A DNA stretch of 64,000 bases from Streptomyces sp. NBC_00557 (GCF_036345995.1 NZ_CP107796.1:7316001-7380000); one strand, 5' to 3'; shown: positions 41,832-50,943, counted from the first letter of the stretch. Made by a program: numbers and translations. The notes: generated by a model not told the origin, from the letters alone.

Positions 41832-43346
41832 ATGACGGAACCCCACGACCCGCTCGGCGTCACCGGCGGCAGATCCGCCGGCCGCGCGACGCGCGTGGAG
41901 ACGCACGGCCTCGACGTGATCGGGGACGCCGAGCGCAAGGGCGCCCCGCGCACGCTGTTCTGGCCCTGGTTCGGAGCCAACGTCTCCGTTCTCGGACTGA
42001 GCTACGGCGCCTTCGCGTTCGGCTTCGGCATCTCCTTCTGGCAGGCTCTCGCGGCCGGCGTGCTCGGCATCGTCGTCTCGTTCCTGCTGTGTGGGTTCGT
42101 CGCGGTCGCCGGGAAGCGCGGCTCGGCGCCCACGATGGTGCTCAGCCGGGCAGCGTACGGAGTACGCGGCAACCGGCTGCCGTCCGTCGTCTCCTGGATG
42201 CTCACCGTCGGCTGGGAGACCGTCCTCACCGCGCTCGCCGCCATGGCCACCGCGACCGTCTTCCGCCGCCTCGGCTGGGGCGGCGGCACCGAGACCGAGA
42301 TCGTCGCCCTGGCCGTGGTGGCCGTGCTGACCGTCGTCGGCGGCGTCATGGGCTTCGACCTGATCATGCGGCTGCAGACGGCCATCACCGTGATCACCGG
42401 CGTCCTCACCGTCGGCTACGCCGGCCTCGTCGCCGACCGCGTCCACTGGAGCGCGGTCAGCGCCGTCCCCGCGGGCTCCGCACAGGAGTTCATCGGCGCG
42501 CTGGTGTTCATGATGACCGGCTTCGGCCTGGGCTGGGTCAACGCCGCGGCCGACTACTCCCGCTATCTGCCCCGCGGGTCCTCCAGCCGCGGCGTGATCG
42601 GCTGGACCGCCTTCGGCGCGTCCCTGGCCCCGCTGCTTCTGCTGGTCTTCGGCCTGCTGCTGGCCGGCTCCTCGCAGCAGCTCAGCAAGGCCGTCGCGGC
42701 CGACCCGATCGGCGCGCTCACCACGATCCTGCCCACCTGGTTCCTGGTGCCGTTCGCCGTGGTCGCCGTCCTCGGCCTGGTCGGCGGCGCCGTCCTCGAC
42801 ATCTACTCCTCGGGTCTGGCCCTGCTCTCCGCCGGCCTCCCGGTGCCCCGCTATATGGCCGCCTTCCTCGACGGCATCCTGATGATCGCCGGCTCCGTCT
42901 ACATCGTGTTCTTCGCCGGCGACTTCCTGGGCCAGTTCATGGGGTTCCTCACCACGCTCGGCGTTCCCGTCGCCGCCTGGTGCGGCGTCATGCTCGCCGA
43001 CCTCGCCCTGCGCCGCCGCGACTACGACGACCGCGACCTCTACCGCCCGCACGGCCGCTACGGCGACATCCCGCTGCCGCCCCTGCTCGTCACCCTCGCC
43101 GCCACGGCCGTCGGCTGGGGCCTGGTCACCAACACCGCGGCGAGCTGGCTCACCTGGCAGGGCTACCTCCTCGGCCCCTTCGGCCTGGGCGGCAGGACCG
43201 GCGCCTGGGCGTACGCCAACCTCGGCGTCCTGGCCGCGCTGGCCCTCGCCTTCCTCGGCACCCTGCCGACGGGCCGGCACCGGGTCCGCGCCCAGGAGGC
43301 ACAGGCACCCAGCCCGCCGGCCGTCGAAGGAGCGCTCCACCCATGA
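41832..43346 (+). CDS. NCS1-family purine/cytosine permease
   Basis: 504 aa with about twelve membrane helices. N-terminal cytoplasmic segment ends VIGDAERKGAPRTLFWPWFG, then LSYGAFAFGFGISFWQALAA; GSAPTMVLSRAAYGVRGNRL is a typical NCS1 loop; YSRYLPRGSS follows helix 6. Transports a nucleobase or related heterocycle with a cation. The stop overlaps the start of the cysteine hydrolase gene (ATGA), so transport and hydrolysis of one substrate are probably linked. Confidence 0.92.
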   Translation: MTEPHDPLGVTGGRSAGRATRVETHGLDVIGDAERKGAPRTLFWPWFGANVSVLGLSYGAFAFGFGISFWQALAAGVLGIVVSFLLCGFVAVAGKRGSAPTMVLSRAAYGVRGNRLPSVVSWMLTVGWETVLTALAAMATATVFRRLGWGGGTETEIVALAVVAVLTVVGGVMGFDLIMRLQTAITVITGVLTVGYAGLVADRVHWSAVSAVPAGSAQEFIGALVFMMTGFGLGWVNAAADYSRYLPRGSSSRGVIGWTAFGASLAPLLLLVFGLLLAGSSQQLSKAVAADPIGALTTILPTWFLVPFAVVAVLGLVGGAVLDIYSSGLALLSAGLPVPRYMAAFLDGILMIAGSVYIVFFAGDFLGQFMGFLTTLGVPVAAWCGVMLADLALRRRDYDDRDLYRPHGRYGDIPLPPLLVTLAATAVGWGLVTNTAASWLTWQGYLLGPFGLGGRTGAWAYANLGVLAALALAFLGTLPTGRHRVRAQEAQAPSPPAVEGALHP

Positions 43347-43894
43347 CCGCCGGACACCTCGTCGTGATCGACATGCAGCGCGTCTTCGCCGACCCGGCCA
43401 GCCCCTGGGCCGCTCCCCGCTACGCCGACGCGGCCGCGGGTGTCCGCACCCTGCTGCCCGCCTTCGCCGGCCGGGCGACCTTCACCCGCTTCGTGGCCCC
43501 GGCGAAACCCGCCGGGGCCTGGCGCGACTACTACGCCGAGTGGCCCTTCGCCCTCCAGCCCCCGGACGCCGCGCTCTGGGAGCTCACCGACGAGTTCACC
43601 GACCTGGCCGGCGCCGTCCTGGACGCCTCCACCTTCGGCAAGTGGACCCCGGAACTCGCCGCCCGCCTCGGCCCCGCCGACCGGCTGGTCCTGGCCGGGG
43701 TCAGCACCGAGTGCTGCGTGCTCTCCACCGCCCTGGCCGCCGCCGACGCGGGAACGGAGGTCCTGGTCGTCGCCGACGCCTGCGCCGGCGCGGACGACGA
43801 CTCCCACGTCAAGGCCCTGCAGATCATGGAGACGTACCGCCCCCTGATCCGGGTCACCGGCGTGGACGCCGTGCTGGCGGAGGCGGGGCCGTGA
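43343..43894 (+). CDS. Isochorismatase-like cysteine hydrolase
   Basis: 183 aa. Catalytic triad of the family: Asp in LVVIDMQRVFAD, Lys in STFGKWTPEL, and Cys in AGVSTECCVLSTALAAADAG. Such enzymes cleave amide or ester bonds in ureides, nicotinamide or similar. Translationally coupled to the NCS1 permease (ATGA at 43343), which argues for a heterocycle-derived amide as substrate. Cytoplasmic. Confidence 0.92.
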   Translation: MTAGHLVVIDMQRVFADPASPWAAPRYADAAAGVRTLLPAFAGRATFTRFVAPAKPAGAWRDYYAEWPFALQPPDAALWELTDEFTDLAGAVLDASTFGKWTPELAARLGPADRLVLAGVSTECCVLSTALAAADAGTEVLVVADACAGADDDSHVKALQIMETYRPLIRVTGVDAVLAEAGP

Positions 43895-43958
43895 CCTGCC
43901 TTCACCTCCCCGCCATCACGGGACCCGGGCCGTCACCGCATCTCCTCCGGTCCTCGAC

Positions 43959-43983
43959 GCATGGCCCGCTGCCCGCCGGGTAC
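43959..43983 (+). promoter_or_regulatory. Sigma-B-type promoter of the SseB-like gene
   Basis: GCAT (43959-43962), 15 nt, GGGTAC (43978-43983) then G; 75 nt before the ATG at 44058. Confidence 0.5.
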
Positions 43984-44057
43984 GCGTGGCGGGAGCACGC
44001 CCGGGTGCCGTCCGCTCCCGGGTGGGCCGAAACACCGTCGCTACCAGGGGATCTGCC

Positions 44058-44456
44058 ATGGAGACACCCGCACACAACGACCTGCCGACGCCCGCCCAGC
44101 AGGCGCTGGACGCGCTGGCGGTGAACGCCGAGGACGAGACCGCGCTGGACGTCCTCGCCCACAGTGACGTGCTCGTCCCCGTGCCGGACGACGCGATCGA
44201 CGGCGAGGGCGCCGACGCCACGAGCGTCGCTCTGCCGGTGCTCGAACAGCCCGGAGGCGATCCGGTCGTCCCCGTCTTCACCACCGAGGGCGAGATGACC
44301 GACCTGCTGCCGTTCGTCTCCCGCTACCGGCTGATCCCGCTGGGCGCCCTGGCCTCTCAGTGGCCCGACGACGACCTCTCCCTGGCCATCGACGGCAGCT
44401 CGACCCACGCCCTGACGCTGACGTCACAGGGGGTGCGCACGCTGCTGGCCAGGTGA
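44058..44456 (+). CDS. SseB-like (SseB N-terminal domain) protein
   Basis: 132 aa from the ATG at 44058. The segments QQALDALAVNAEDETALDVL, SDVLVPVPDDAI, VPVFTTEGEMTDLLPFVSRY and a C-terminal ALTLTSQGVRTLL follow the SseB N-terminal domain (PF07179-type), a cytoplasmic fold of unknown role in actinomycetes. Single gene, with a sigma-B-type box upstream. Confidence 0.8.
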   Translation: METPAHNDLPTPAQQALDALAVNAEDETALDVLAHSDVLVPVPDDAIDGEGADATSVALPVLEQPGGDPVVPVFTTEGEMTDLLPFVSRYRLIPLGALASQWPDDDLSLAIDGSSTHALTLTSQGVRTLLAR

Positions 44457-44542
44457 GGCGGGGCCCTGGCCGCACCGGGCCTCGGTGAAGCGTGGCCGCA
44501 TGCCGCCGACGCCGAGGCGCTCCCCGGGACCGGACCGGTCCT

Positions 44543-44941
44543 CTAGCGCTCCCGGCCGGCCAGCATCCGCTCCAGCACCGCGCGCTGCAGCGGTCGTACC
44601 TCGGCGTGCAGGGCGCGGCCCTTCGGCGTGAGGGCCACCCACACCCCGCGCCGGTCCTCCGCGCACACCGAACGCTCGACCAGGCCGTCCTTCTCCAGTC
44701 GGCTGATCAGCCGGGACAGCGCGCTCTGGCTGAGATGCACCCGGCCGACCAGGTTCTGCACCCGGCACTGGTCGCCTTCCGCGGGCGACTCCGCGGCAAG
44801 GATGTCCAGCACCTCGAAGTCGCTGGCACCCAGCCCGTGCGGATGCAGGGCCCGGTCGATCTCACACATGGTGCGCGCGTGCACGGCGAGGATGTCCCGC
44901 CACCGTTCCTCGAGCCGGGCGTCGGCCGTCTTGACTGCCAT
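44543..44941 (-). CDS. MarR family transcriptional regulator
   Basis: 132 aa. Winged helix: GLGASDFEVLDILAAESPA, VQNLVGRVHLSQSALSRLIS, RLEKDGLVERSVCAEDRRGV and WVALTPKGRALHAEVRP. An inverted repeat GTTG-N6-CAAC lies 31 nt upstream (44972-44985). The next gene on the same strand upstream encodes a VOC-family protein; it may be a target. Confidence 0.93.
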   Translation of the reverse strand: MAVKTADARLEERWRDILAVHARTMCEIDRALHPHGLGASDFEVLDILAAESPAEGDQCRVQNLVGRVHLSQSALSRLISRLEKDGLVERSVCAEDRRGVWVALTPKGRALHAEVRPLQRAVLERMLAGRER

Positions 44942-44971
44942 ACCCGCACGGTAGCACCGATCCAGCCAATC

Positions 44972-44985
44972 GTTGAGTGTGCAAC
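44972..44985. promoter_or_regulatory. MarR-type operator
   Basis: GTTG-AGTGTG-CAAC, within CGTTGAGTGTGCAACTAG. Similar TTG-N6-CAA sites are typical for MarR proteins. Confidence 0.5.
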
Positions 44986-45026
44986 TAGTGCGGATGCGGG
45001 CGGGCCCGGCCGCGTCCTGCCGGTGC

Positions 45027-45377
45027 TCAGGCGACCGGGTCCTGCAGCAGGCCCACCAGGTTGCCGTCGGGGTCCTTCACCGAGGCGATCAGCCGGCCGT
45101 TGCCGACGTCCCGCACGTCCTGGACCACCTCGGCGCCCGCCTCCAGCAGCCGCGCGAGCCGCTCCCGCAGATCGGTGACGTGCCAGAACGGCACCGGCCC
45201 GGTCAGGCCCTGGGCATGCCCGTTCGGGTCGAGGCCGACGTCCTGGCCCTCGGCCTTGAAGCCGACGTAGTAGGGCTCGTCCACGAACGGCTCGACCCCG
45301 AGCAGCGCGGTGAACAGGGCCTTCGCCCGGTTCCTGTCCTTGACGGGGTAGATGATCGTCTGCAGGCCGACGGTCAT
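45027..45377 (-). CDS. VOC family (glyoxalase/bleomycin-resistance fold) protein
   Basis: 116 aa from the ATG at 45377 (GGAGAG 5-10 nt upstream; an ATG at 45389 is less likely). Single VOC unit: IIYPVKDRNRAKALFTALLG, GHAQGLTGPVPFWHVTDLRE and IASVKDPDGNLVGLLQDP. Substrate unknown. Upstream of the MarR gene on the same strand with the MarR operator between them. Confidence 0.9.
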   Translation of the reverse strand: MTVGLQTIIYPVKDRNRAKALFTALLGVEPFVDEPYYVGFKAEGQDVGLDPNGHAQGLTGPVPFWHVTDLRERLARLLEAGAEVVQDVRDVGNGRLIASVKDPDGNLVGLLQDPVA

Positions 45378-45499
45378 GGGACTCTCCATTCTCAGGTGCG
45401 TGGCCCGGCGGGTCTTTCCACCGGTGCGCTTCCGACGCACTTCACGCTAGGCCCGCCGCGCCCGCCTCGGCTTCTTCGATCCTGACCGCTTGCTCCCTC

Positions 45500-46030
45500 C
45501 CGGCGCCCTTGCCCGCCGTGCCGCGCCACTCCGTGTACTACTGGGCCTGGGACCGCGAGGCCGGCCTGGTCACCGACGACCGCCGCACCCACGTCAACCT
45601 CGCCATGGCGGCCGACCTCACCCGCTCGGTCGCCGGGCGCAGAACCTCTCGTGGCGCTACGACCGCCACCTCACCGTCGACCTCGCCCAGCCGGAAGCCG
45701 ACTTGTCGGCCTATCCCCTTGTCGTCGTGCTGGCCCTGTACCTCCCGGCATCGTCGACGAGCACGACGCCGTGCCCGAGGGCGCCTACGCGGGCGCGCTG
45801 CGCGACGTCCTCGGTCTGACGGTGGAGGAGTTCTCGCCACTGCTGCAGGACGAGCGGGTACGGCTCACCGGCCCCGGCGGATGTGACCTACCTCTTCGCG
45901 ATCCGCCACACCGCCGGCGACACCAAGGTGCCGCTGGACGCGCCCGGGACCGAGCTGCTGACGGCGAATGCGCCGCGGGCCGCGTTCCGGTCCCGGCGGG
46001 GGCCGTCCGGGTCGTACGACTCGACGGCTG
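45500..46030 (+). pseudogene. GH42 beta-galactosidase, C-terminal remnant
   Basis: Pieces in shifted plus frames: LVTDDRRTHVNLAMAADLTR, RYDRHLTVDLAQPEADLSAY, PLVVVLALYLPA, GIVDEHDAVPEGAYAGALRD, VLGLTVEEFSPLLQDERVRL, and DVTYLFAIRHTAGDTKVPLD with VPAGAVRVVRL at the end. These follow the trimerisation and C-terminal domains of GH42 beta-galactosidases, with at least three deletions or shifts. Non-functional. Confidence 0.75.
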
Positions 46031-46065
46031 AGCCGGCTCCCCTCCGTCCGCGTGTGCCACGGACG

Positions 46066-46310
46066 ATGAAGTTCCGTCCCGGACGCACCGTCAGAGTCCT
46101 GCTGCCGCCGCTCGTCACCGCCCTGCCCCCGCAGTCCGCCTCCGCCGCGAGCACGCTCGCCAACGGCGGGTTCGAGGCGGACGGCACCGGGGCGGCCACT
46201 TCCGCCGGCTGGTCCGAGTACGGGGACACGGGTGCTTCGTACACCGAGGCCGGCGGTCACGGCGGCAGTTGCCGCCTCACCCACTACTCCGCTTCGGCCT
46301 GCCACCGGGC
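46066..46310 (+). pseudogene. N-terminal remnant of a secreted GH53 endo-galactanase
   Basis: From the ATG at 46066: signal-like MKFRPGRTVRVLLPPLVTAL, then STLANGGFEADGTGAATSAG, WSEYGDTGASYTEAGGHGGS and RLTHYSASAC, as in the N-terminal carbohydrate-binding part of arabinogalactan endo-1,4-beta-galactosidases. The catalytic domain is missing. It directly follows the GH42 remnant, the usual galactan-utilisation order. Confidence 0.65.
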
Positions 46311-46492
46311 CGGCGCTGTGCCTTCTGCCGATCAGCGGCCCGGCCCCCGCCGTTCGTCCGGCGCACACCGGCCCGCCCCGGCCGTACGGCGGTGGGGTAC
46401 CGGACAACGACCGCCGAGTCCCGGCCGCGGCGGAGTCGCCGGCGGCACAGTGGGAACACTGCGTACGAGGAGGCCGGGGACGGAGGCGGACG

Positions 46493-46780
46493 ATGATGGG
46501 AACCCCCTCGGGCCGGATGCGGCGGACGATCCTGGAGTGGCTCAAGGACCCGGCGGCCCACTTCCCGGCGCCCCCTGGCCGCGACCTCGCCGAGACGGGC
46601 GTCACCGCGCGCGCCGTCGCCGCGAAGCTGGGCGTGCCGCGCCGGACCGCCCTCGCCCACCTGGACTTCCTCACCCGGCTCGGCGTGCTGCGCACCCGCC
46701 GCGGCTGGTGCCGCACCTACTACCGGCGCGACGAGATCCGCATCGCCGAGGTGGCCCGGGTCTTCGAGAAGGGCTGGTGA
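46493..46780 (+). CDS. Small winged-helix (ArsR-like) DNA-binding protein
   Basis: 95 aa from the ATG at 46493 (GGAGG upstream; a second ATG follows at once). MRRTILEWLKDPAAHFP, then VTARAVAAKLGVPRRTALAH, LDFLTRLGVLRTRRGW and YYRRDEIRIAEVARVFEKGW. One winged-helix domain with a family-typical final helix. Target unknown; the next gene encodes a beta-propeller protein 150 nt downstream. Confidence 0.82.
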   Translation: MMGTPSGRMRRTILEWLKDPAAHFPAPPGRDLAETGVTARAVAAKLGVPRRTALAHLDFLTRLGVLRTRRGWCRTYYRRDEIRIAEVARVFEKGW

Positions 46781-46931
46781 CGCACGCCCGCGGTGCCGCC
46801 CCGGAGCCGCGGTGAACCGGCCGCCGCCCGGCGCGCCGTACGGGGCCGGTCCGCAGCACCGCCGCGCGAGGGGCCTGCGGGCAGGCGGCGGGCCGGAGAT
46901 GATGGGCCGACCGACGGAAGGGCACCCCGAC

Positions 46932-47900
46932 ATGGACCGACCCACGGCACTCGTCCCACTGCACTACGTCTCCCTGGGCGGGCACGGCCCCGAGGACGTG
47001 ACCGTCGACGCGCACGGCCGGGTGCTGACCGGAGTGGCGGACGGCCGGATCCTGCGCGTCCACCACCTCGGCGACCCCCGGACGGCCCGCGTGGAGGTGC
47101 TGGCCGAGACCGGCGGCCGTCCCCTCGGACTCGAACCGCTCGCGGACGGCGCCCTGTTGGTGTGCGACGCGGAACGCGGCCTGCTCCGCGTCGATCCCGG
47201 CACCGGCACCGGTCGCACGGTCCGCGTCCTCGCGGACTCGGTGGCGGGGGAGCCGCTCCGCTTCTGCAGCAACGCCGTCGCCCTGCCCGACGGCACCGTG
47301 TACGTCACCGTCTCCAGCCGCCGCTACCCGCTCGACCAGTGGATCGGCGACATCGTCGAGCACACCGGAACCGGGCGGCTGCTGCGTGTCGCGCCCGAGG
47401 GCGGCGAGCCCGAAGTGCTGCTGGACGGCCTGCAGTTCGCCAACGGCCTGGCTGCCGGCGCCGACGGCTCCTTCCTGGTGATCGCCGAGACCGGCGCCTG
47501 CCGGCTCACCCGCTACCACCTCACCGGCCCGCGCGCCGGTCACACCGACCTGTTCGCCACGCTCCCCGGCATGCCGGACAACCTCTGGCGCGAGGGCCCC
47601 GGCGGCCCGCTGTGGGTCTCGCTCCCCAGTCCCCGGGTCCCCCCGCTGGAGCTGCTGCACCGCGCCTCGCCCGCCGTGCGTGCCGCCGCAGCCCGCGCCG
47701 CGGTCCACGCGCCGTACCGCCCGAGCCGGACGATCGGTGTGATGGCCCTCGACGACGCCGGACGGACCGTGGCGCACCTCACCCGCCGCCGCTCCGGTTT
47801 CCGCATGGTCACCAGCGTCTGCGCGACCGGGGACCATCTCGTACTCGGTAGTCTCTGGGAGCCCGGCGTCGCGGTCTGTGCGCGGCCCGCCGCCCGCTGA
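46932..47900 (+). CDS. SMP-30/strictosidine-synthase-like beta-propeller protein
   Basis: 322 aa from the ATG at 46932. Repeated propeller strands: [77 protein letters not shown] and [20 protein letters not shown]. This is the calcium-dependent hydrolase/strictosidine synthase superfamily; a lactonase or esterase activity is possible. No signal peptide. A longer start at 46812 is open but has no coding bias. Confidence 0.85.
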   Translation: MDRPTALVPLHYVSLGGHGPEDVTVDAHGRVLTGVADGRILRVHHLGDPRTARVEVLAETGGRPLGLEPLADGALLVCDAERGLLRVDPGTGTGRTVRVLADSVAGEPLRFCSNAVALPDGTVYVTVSSRRYPLDQWIGDIVEHTGTGRLLRVAPEGGEPEVLLDGLQFANGLAAGADGSFLVIAETGACRLTRYHLTGPRAGHTDLFATLPGMPDNLWREGPGGPLWVSLPSPRVPPLELLHRASPAVRAAAARAAVHAPYRPSRTIGVMALDDAGRTVAHLTRRRSGFRMVTSVCATGDHLVLGSLWEPGVAVCARPAAR

Positions 47901-47968
47901 CCCGGCGGTAGGCTGGTGCCCGGCCATGATCACCCGTTCGGGGCAGGCCCAAGAGGAGACGTACCAGC

Positions 47969-48430
47969 ATGACAGCCCCGGAAGCCGAGAGCCTCCGTGT
48001 CCGCCCCGGCCCACGGCGGCGGTCCGAGTGGCGCAGCCAGGCACCCGTCGTGGCGGTGGTCGCCCTGGGCGGCGCCGTCGGCGCCTGCGCCCGCTACGGT
48101 CTCGTCCTCGCCTTTCCGACAGCGCCCGGCGGCTTCCCCTGGGCCACGTTCTGGACCAATGTCACCGGCTGCGCGGTGATCGGCGTCTTCATGGTGCTCA
48201 TCACCGAGGTGTGGGCCGCCCACCGCCTGACACGCCCCTTCTTCGGCACCGGTGTGCTGGGCGGCTACACCACCTTCTCGACCTACGCCGTCGACATCCG
48301 CAAGCTGGTCGACGCGCACCGCCCGGGCCTCGGGCTCGCCTATCTCGCCGCGACGCCGTGCGCGGCCCTCGCCGCGGTGTGGCTGGCCTCCGTGGCCGCC
48401 CGCCGGCTGCTGACCGGGAGGCAGCGATGA
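47969..48430 (+). CDS. crcB: CrcB/FluC fluoride channel subunit 1
   Basis: 153 aa with four membrane helices after a 25-residue basic N-terminus. [40 protein letters not shown] (pore Asn), and [19 protein letters not shown] (the GGxTTFSTY motif). Exports fluoride. Coupled by ATGA to a DUF190 gene. AAGAGGAGACG precedes the ATG. No fluoride riboswitch was seen in the 68 nt upstream. Confidence 0.95.
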   Translation: MTAPEAESLRVRPGPRRRSEWRSQAPVVAVVALGGAVGACARYGLVLAFPTAPGGFPWATFWTNVTGCAVIGVFMVLITEVWAAHRLTRPFFGTGVLGGYTTFSTYAVDIRKLVDAHRPGLGLAYLAATPCAALAAVWLASVAARRLLTGRQR

Positions 48431-48807
48431 CATCACCGGCCGGCCGGGCCCTCAGGCTCACCGTCTACATCGGCGAGGACGACACCTGGCACCACAGGCC
48501 CCTCTACTCGGAGATCGTGCACCGCGCCCACGCCGCCGGACTCGCCGGGGCGAGCGTCTTCCGGGGCATCGAGGGCTTCGGCGCCTCCTCCCGCATCCAC
48601 ACCTCCCGCCTGCTGTCCCTGAGCGAGGACCTGCCCGTGGCGATCGTCGTCGTGGACACCGAGGAGCGGGTGCGGGCCTTCCTGCCGCAGCTCGACGACC
48701 TCGTCGGCGAGGGGCTCGTGACCCTGGAGGAGTGCGAGGTCGTCCGGTACGTGGGGCGCTCCGGCGACACCGGGGGCGCGCACGGGAAGGGTGAGAAGTC
48801 GACGTGA
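48427..48807 (+). CDS. DUF190 (PII-like fold) protein
   Basis: 126 aa. [60 protein letters not shown] and [20 protein letters not shown] follow the DUF190 family, whose known structure resembles PII signalling proteins. It lies between the two channel genes, coupled to both (ATGA at 48427, GTGA at 48804), so it may sense a ligand and adjust the channel. No experimental role is known to me. Confidence 0.92.
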   Translation: MTSPAGRALRLTVYIGEDDTWHHRPLYSEIVHRAHAAGLAGASVFRGIEGFGASSRIHTSRLLSLSEDLPVAIVVVDTEERVRAFLPQLDDLVGEGLVTLEECEVVRYVGRSGDTGGAHGKGEKST

Positions 48808-49178
48808 ACTGGCTGCTCGTCATCGCGGGGGCCACGGTCGGCGCACCGCTGCGCTATCTCACCGACCGTGCCGTGCAGGCCCGCCACGACTCCGTCTTCC
48901 CCTGGGGCACCTTCGTGGTGAACGTCACCGGCTCGCTGATCCTCGGCCTGCTCACGGGCGCGCTCTCCGCCGGGGCGGTCGGACCGCATGTGCAGCTGCT
49001 GGTGGGCACCGGGTTCTGCGGAGCGCTCACGACGTACTCGACGTTCTCCTACGAGACCCTGCGGCTGGCCGAGGCCGGCTCCGGCGCCTACGCCGCCGCC
49101 AACGTCCTGGGAAGCCTTGCGGCCGGGCTCGCCGCCGCCTTCGCCGGTGTCTCGATCGCCGAAGCCCTGTGGGCCTAG
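48804..49178 (+). CDS. crcB: CrcB/FluC fluoride channel subunit 2
   Basis: 124 aa from the GTG at 48804. Four membrane helices: [60 protein letters not shown] (the TTYSTFS variant of the channel motif). Together with the first subunit it probably forms an antiparallel heterodimer, the arrangement known when two crcB genes are adjacent. Confidence 0.95.
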   Translation: MNWLLVIAGATVGAPLRYLTDRAVQARHDSVFPWGTFVVNVTGSLILGLLTGALSAGAVGPHVQLLVGTGFCGALTTYSTFSYETLRLAEAGSGAYAAANVLGSLAAGLAAAFAGVSIAEALWA

Positions 49179-49253
49179 GCGCTTGCCAGGGCGCCGGGCG
49201 CAGCAAGTACTGTCTACAGCAATGTCGACCAACTCTCCTCAGAACTGGATCCC

Positions 49254-50090
49254 ATGAGCGCCATCTCCGTCGGTCAGGCCGTCGTCCTCGGAGTCGTCGA
49301 GGGGGTGACAGAGTTCCTCCCGGTGTCCTCCACGGGGCACCTGAAGATCACCGAGGGGCTCATGCACATCCCCGTCGACGACAAGTCCGTCGTCGGATTC
49401 TCCGCCGTCATCCAGGTCGGCGCCATCGCCGCCGTGCTCGTGTACTTCTTCAAGGACATCAAGCGGATCGTCTCCGCCTGGTTCCGCGGTCTGACCAACC
49501 GCGAGGAGCGCTACCACCACGACTACAAGTTCGCCTGGTGGGTCATCTGCGCCACGATCCCGATCGTCCTGGTGGGCCTGGCCGCCAAGCCGCTGATCGA
49601 CGGCCCGCTGGCCTCGCTGTGGGTGGTGGCCGGTTCGCTGATCGGCGGTTCGGCCGTGATGTGGTGCGCGGACCAGATGGGCCGGCACAAGCGCGGCGAG
49701 GACGACACCTCGTTCAAGGACGCCATGTGGGTCGGCTGCTCGCAGATCCTCGCCCTGCTCTTCCCCGGTTTCTCCCGCTCGGGCGCCACCATGTCCACCG
49801 CCCTCATCCTGGACCTCGACCGCGTCGCCGCCACCCGCCTGTCGTTCTTCCTCGGCATTCCCGCCCTGACCGGCGCGGGGCTGTACGAGCTCAAGGACGC
49901 CCTGGGAGCGGGTGTGGGCGCCGCCCCGCTGGCCGTCGGCACGATCGTGTCCTTCGTCGTCGCCTACGCCTCCATCGCCTGGCTGCTGAAGTTCGTCGCC
50001 AAGCACTCCTTCAACGCGTTCGTGATCTACCGCGTCGTCATCGGGCTCGGCCTGCTCGGCCTGCTGGCCACGGGCACCCTCAACGCCTGA
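49254..50090 (+). CDS. uppP: Undecaprenyl-diphosphatase
   Basis: 278 aa, about eight membrane helices. Both catalytic boxes are present: VEGVTEFLPVSSTGHLKI and LLFPGFSRSGATMSTALIL. It recycles undecaprenyl pyrophosphate for wall synthesis and can give bacitracin resistance. The upstream sequence TTGCCA-N19-TACTGT (49183-49213) is a possible promoter. Monocistronic. Confidence 0.96.
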   Translation: MSAISVGQAVVLGVVEGVTEFLPVSSTGHLKITEGLMHIPVDDKSVVGFSAVIQVGAIAAVLVYFFKDIKRIVSAWFRGLTNREERYHHDYKFAWWVICATIPIVLVGLAAKPLIDGPLASLWVVAGSLIGGSAVMWCADQMGRHKRGEDDTSFKDAMWVGCSQILALLFPGFSRSGATMSTALILDLDRVAATRLSFFLGIPALTGAGLYELKDALGAGVGAAPLAVGTIVSFVVAYASIAWLLKFVAKHSFNAFVIYRVVIGLGLLGLLATGTLNA

Positions 50091-50171
50091 CCGAACCCTC
50101 CTGGCCACCCACGGGTGCGGATGCCTGTATTCAGGCGTCCGCACCCCGTGAACCTCTGTATGCGGGGTGGC

Positions 50172-50234
50172 TTGACAGTCCGGGTCCCGAAGCCGCAGGA
50201 TCGCTTCCGTGAACCTGTCAGACAGCCAGACAGG
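50172..50234 (+). promoter_or_regulatory. Promoter and operator of the FadR-type regulator
   Basis: TTGACA (50172-50177), 18 nt, CAGGAT (50196-50201): transcription would start near the GTG at 50209, so the message is probably leaderless. CTGTCAGACAG (50215-50225, perfect) and the wider CCTGTC ... GACAGG (50214-50234) lie within the first codons, suited to autorepression. Confidence 0.55.
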
Positions 50235-50943
50235 TGGCCCGGGCCCGCGCCGTGTCAGCGCGATGGAAGCGGTCCTGGCCCACCTCCGCGGCGCCATCGA
50301 ACGCGGCGAGTACGCCGTCGGCGACAAGCTCCCCTCCGAGGCCGAGCTGTGCCGCACCCTCGAGGTCTCCCGGCCGGTGCTGCGCGAGGCGCTGCGCGCG
50401 CTGCAGACCATGGGCCTGACGGTCTCCCGGACCGGCAAGGGCACCTTCGTCGTCGCGAGCGCCGTGGAGGACCCCACGTTCGGCGACTACGCGGCCAGCG
50501 ACCTGCTCGAGGTGCGCCGCCACATCGAGATCCCCGTCGCCGGGTACGCGGCCGTCCGCCGCACCCCGGAGAACCTGGACCACCTGGCCCACCTGCTCGA
50601 CCGCATGGAGCGGGAGACGGACACCACGGCCTGGGTCGCCATGGACACCCTCTTCCATCTCGCCATCGCCGAGGCCGCCCAGAACCCGGTCTTCCGCCGG
50701 GTCATCGAGGAGATCCGCGACGCACTGGCGCGTCAGTCCGCCTTCCTCAACCAGCTGGGCGGCCGCCGCGACCAGTCCAACCGCGAGCACCGGGCCATCG
50801 TCGAGGCGCTGATCGACGGATCCGAACACGACGCCGTCGAGGCCATGAGCCACCACCTGGACCGCGTCGAGACGACCCTCACCGACATCGTGCGACCCCA
50901 GCGCGCGGACGGCCTGCCCACGGAAGGCGGCCCCGGGGGATGA
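50209..50943 (+). CDS. FadR-subfamily GntR transcriptional regulator
   Basis: 244 aa from the GTG at 50209. GntR HTH: LRGAIERGEYAVGDKLPSEA, ELCRTLEVSRPVLREALRAL, MGLTVSRTGKGTFV. The C-terminal FCD domain carries the metal-binding histidines (RRHIEIPVAG region, MDTLFHLAIAEAAQNPVF, EHRAIVEALIDG, HLDRVE). Head of a run of genes for asparagine, aspartate and glutamine breakdown, which it probably controls. A 20-codon frame starts ATGA over its stop (50940). Confidence 0.9.
   Translation: MNLSDSQTGGPGPRRVSAMEAVLAHLRGAIERGEYAVGDKLPSEAELCRTLEVSRPVLREALRALQTMGLTVSRTGKGTFVVASAVEDPTFGDYAASDLLEVRRHIEIPVAGYAAVRRTPENLDHLAHLLDRMERETDTTAWVAMDTLFHLAIAEAAQNPVFRRVIEEIRDALARQSAFLNQLGGRRDQSNREHRAIVEALIDGSEHDAVEAMSHHLDRVETTLTDIVRPQRADGLPTEGGPGG

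Noticed and set aside
47901..47968. Fluoride riboswitch before crcB
   Set aside because: The conserved pseudoknot segments of the crcB motif are not visible in the 68-nt leader.
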